Assembly (NCBI GenBank): GCA_002779045.1
Contig: PEXO01000158.1
Span: 1 to 5,579, forward strand
DNA from: Elusimicrobia bacterium CG08_land_8_20_14_0_20_59_10
GTDB lineage: Bacteria; Elusimicrobiota; Elusimicrobia; Elusimicrobiales; UBA9959
DNA length: 5,579 bases
Direction of reading: 5' to 3'
Shown here: positions 5,380 through 5,579 of the stretch, one piece after another
How the letters are laid out: every line of letters begins with the position of its first letter
How positions within the stretch are numbered: the first letter of the stretch is position 1
Program-made: the position numbers and the translations under genes
The notes under the pieces: generated by a model
The model's database searches: none
Seen by the model: the letters and a program-made list of their open reading frames with translations, nothing else
What the model was told of the DNA's origin: nothing

Positions 5380-5579
5380 ACGGTAATAGTATAATTCGGT
5401 TTGGCGGGAAAGCGCCTGCTCCGAGCAAGTGGGTAGACGGGAATCCTGCAACTAGCTGGCATCCCGATGTTACACCAATACCTGTGGCAGTACCTACACA
5501 TACGGTCGGAGAAGCTGTCGTGGGTGGCTTTGCTGGATTCACAGGAGGCGCGGCAACATCTATAGCAGGGGCATTAGCC
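5361..5579 (+). CDS. Open frame of unknown identity running off the right edge
   Basis: A 73-codon frame without stops runs from about where the radical SAM similarity ends to the window edge. The same frame is open back to 5283, inside that fragment, but is there presumably a shadow. Recognisable composition includes SIIRFGGKAPAPSKWVDGNP, then a Pro/Val segment and a Gly/Ala-rich tail (VGEAVVGGFAGFTGG, AATSIAGALA) with GxxxG spacings that suit a membrane or glycine-zipper segment. No ATG is in frame. The only conventional candidate start is a GTG at 5484 without a ribosome site. Codons such as GCA, ACA, CCA, TCT and ATA dominate, unlike the GC-ending codons of the minus-strand genes. It could be a fragment of a larger secreted or polymorphic-toxin-like protein, but that is only an impression. 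I assign no function. Confidence 0.35.
5365..5395 (+). promoter_or_regulatory. Possible sigma-70-type promoter (TTGTCT / TATAAT)
   Basis: A perfect TATAAT (5390-5395) is preceded by TTGTCT (5365-5370) with a 19-base spacer, longer than the usual 16-18. Transcription would start near 5402 and run rightward out of the window. The spacer and the AT-rich setting make a chance match possible. Confidence 0.3.

Noticed and set aside
5467..5565. A 32-codon frame starting at the ATG at 5467
   Set aside because: It has no ribosome site or family features and lies out of frame with the longer open frame to the edge.
1..5579. CRISPR array, tRNA or rRNA gene, or complete insertion sequence
   Set aside because: I found no regularly spaced direct repeats, no cloverleaf-like segment, no rRNA-like conserved stretch and no transposase frame on either strand.

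Overview
The window looks like part of a bacterial genome, GC-rich across its left three quarters. ATA isoleucine codons are frequent there despite the GC content. Three of the four complete or nearly complete proteins of unknown or peptidase type carry Sec signal peptides. I cannot place the organism from this sequence. A deep-branching Gram-negative lineage such as Elusimicrobiota is a guess from general style, not a demonstrated assignment.

Positions 1-4045 are densely packed genes, all on the minus strand. Read in the direction of transcription, a secreted clostripain-family (C11) cysteine peptidase (4045-2720) ends in a strong intrinsic terminator. A small secreted, beta-rich protein of unknown function (2578-2039) follows, with its own extended -10 promoter candidate and its own terminator. 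Next comes a three-gene, translationally coupled run: folD (1980-1084), a secreted lysine-rich repeat protein (1087-449) and a GNAT acetyltransferase (449 to beyond the left edge). The coding overlaps are ATGA (folD to the repeat protein) and TAATG (repeat protein to GNAT). folD begins only 8 bases after the upstream terminator and has no recognisable Shine-Dalgarno sequence.

Positions 4046-5579 are different: less GC-rich, with no intact gene. They hold a non-coding leader, a 12-bp hairpin with a GAAA loop, the C-terminal remnant of a DUF4143-type ATPase (minus strand), a fragment of a radical SAM/SPASM-like enzyme that has lost its cluster-binding N-terminus (plus strand), and an open frame of unlike codon use running off the right edge. 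I read this as a zone of gene decay or rearrangement, or less likely a misassembly.

I see no complete undescribed multi-gene system. The best leads are four. FolD carries a Gln-to-Glu change at a catalytic position and an altered PCTPxG motif. folD sits abnormally close to a terminator. The two neighbouring secreted proteins share a motif at their mature N-termini. The fragment zone at the right is also worth a second look.
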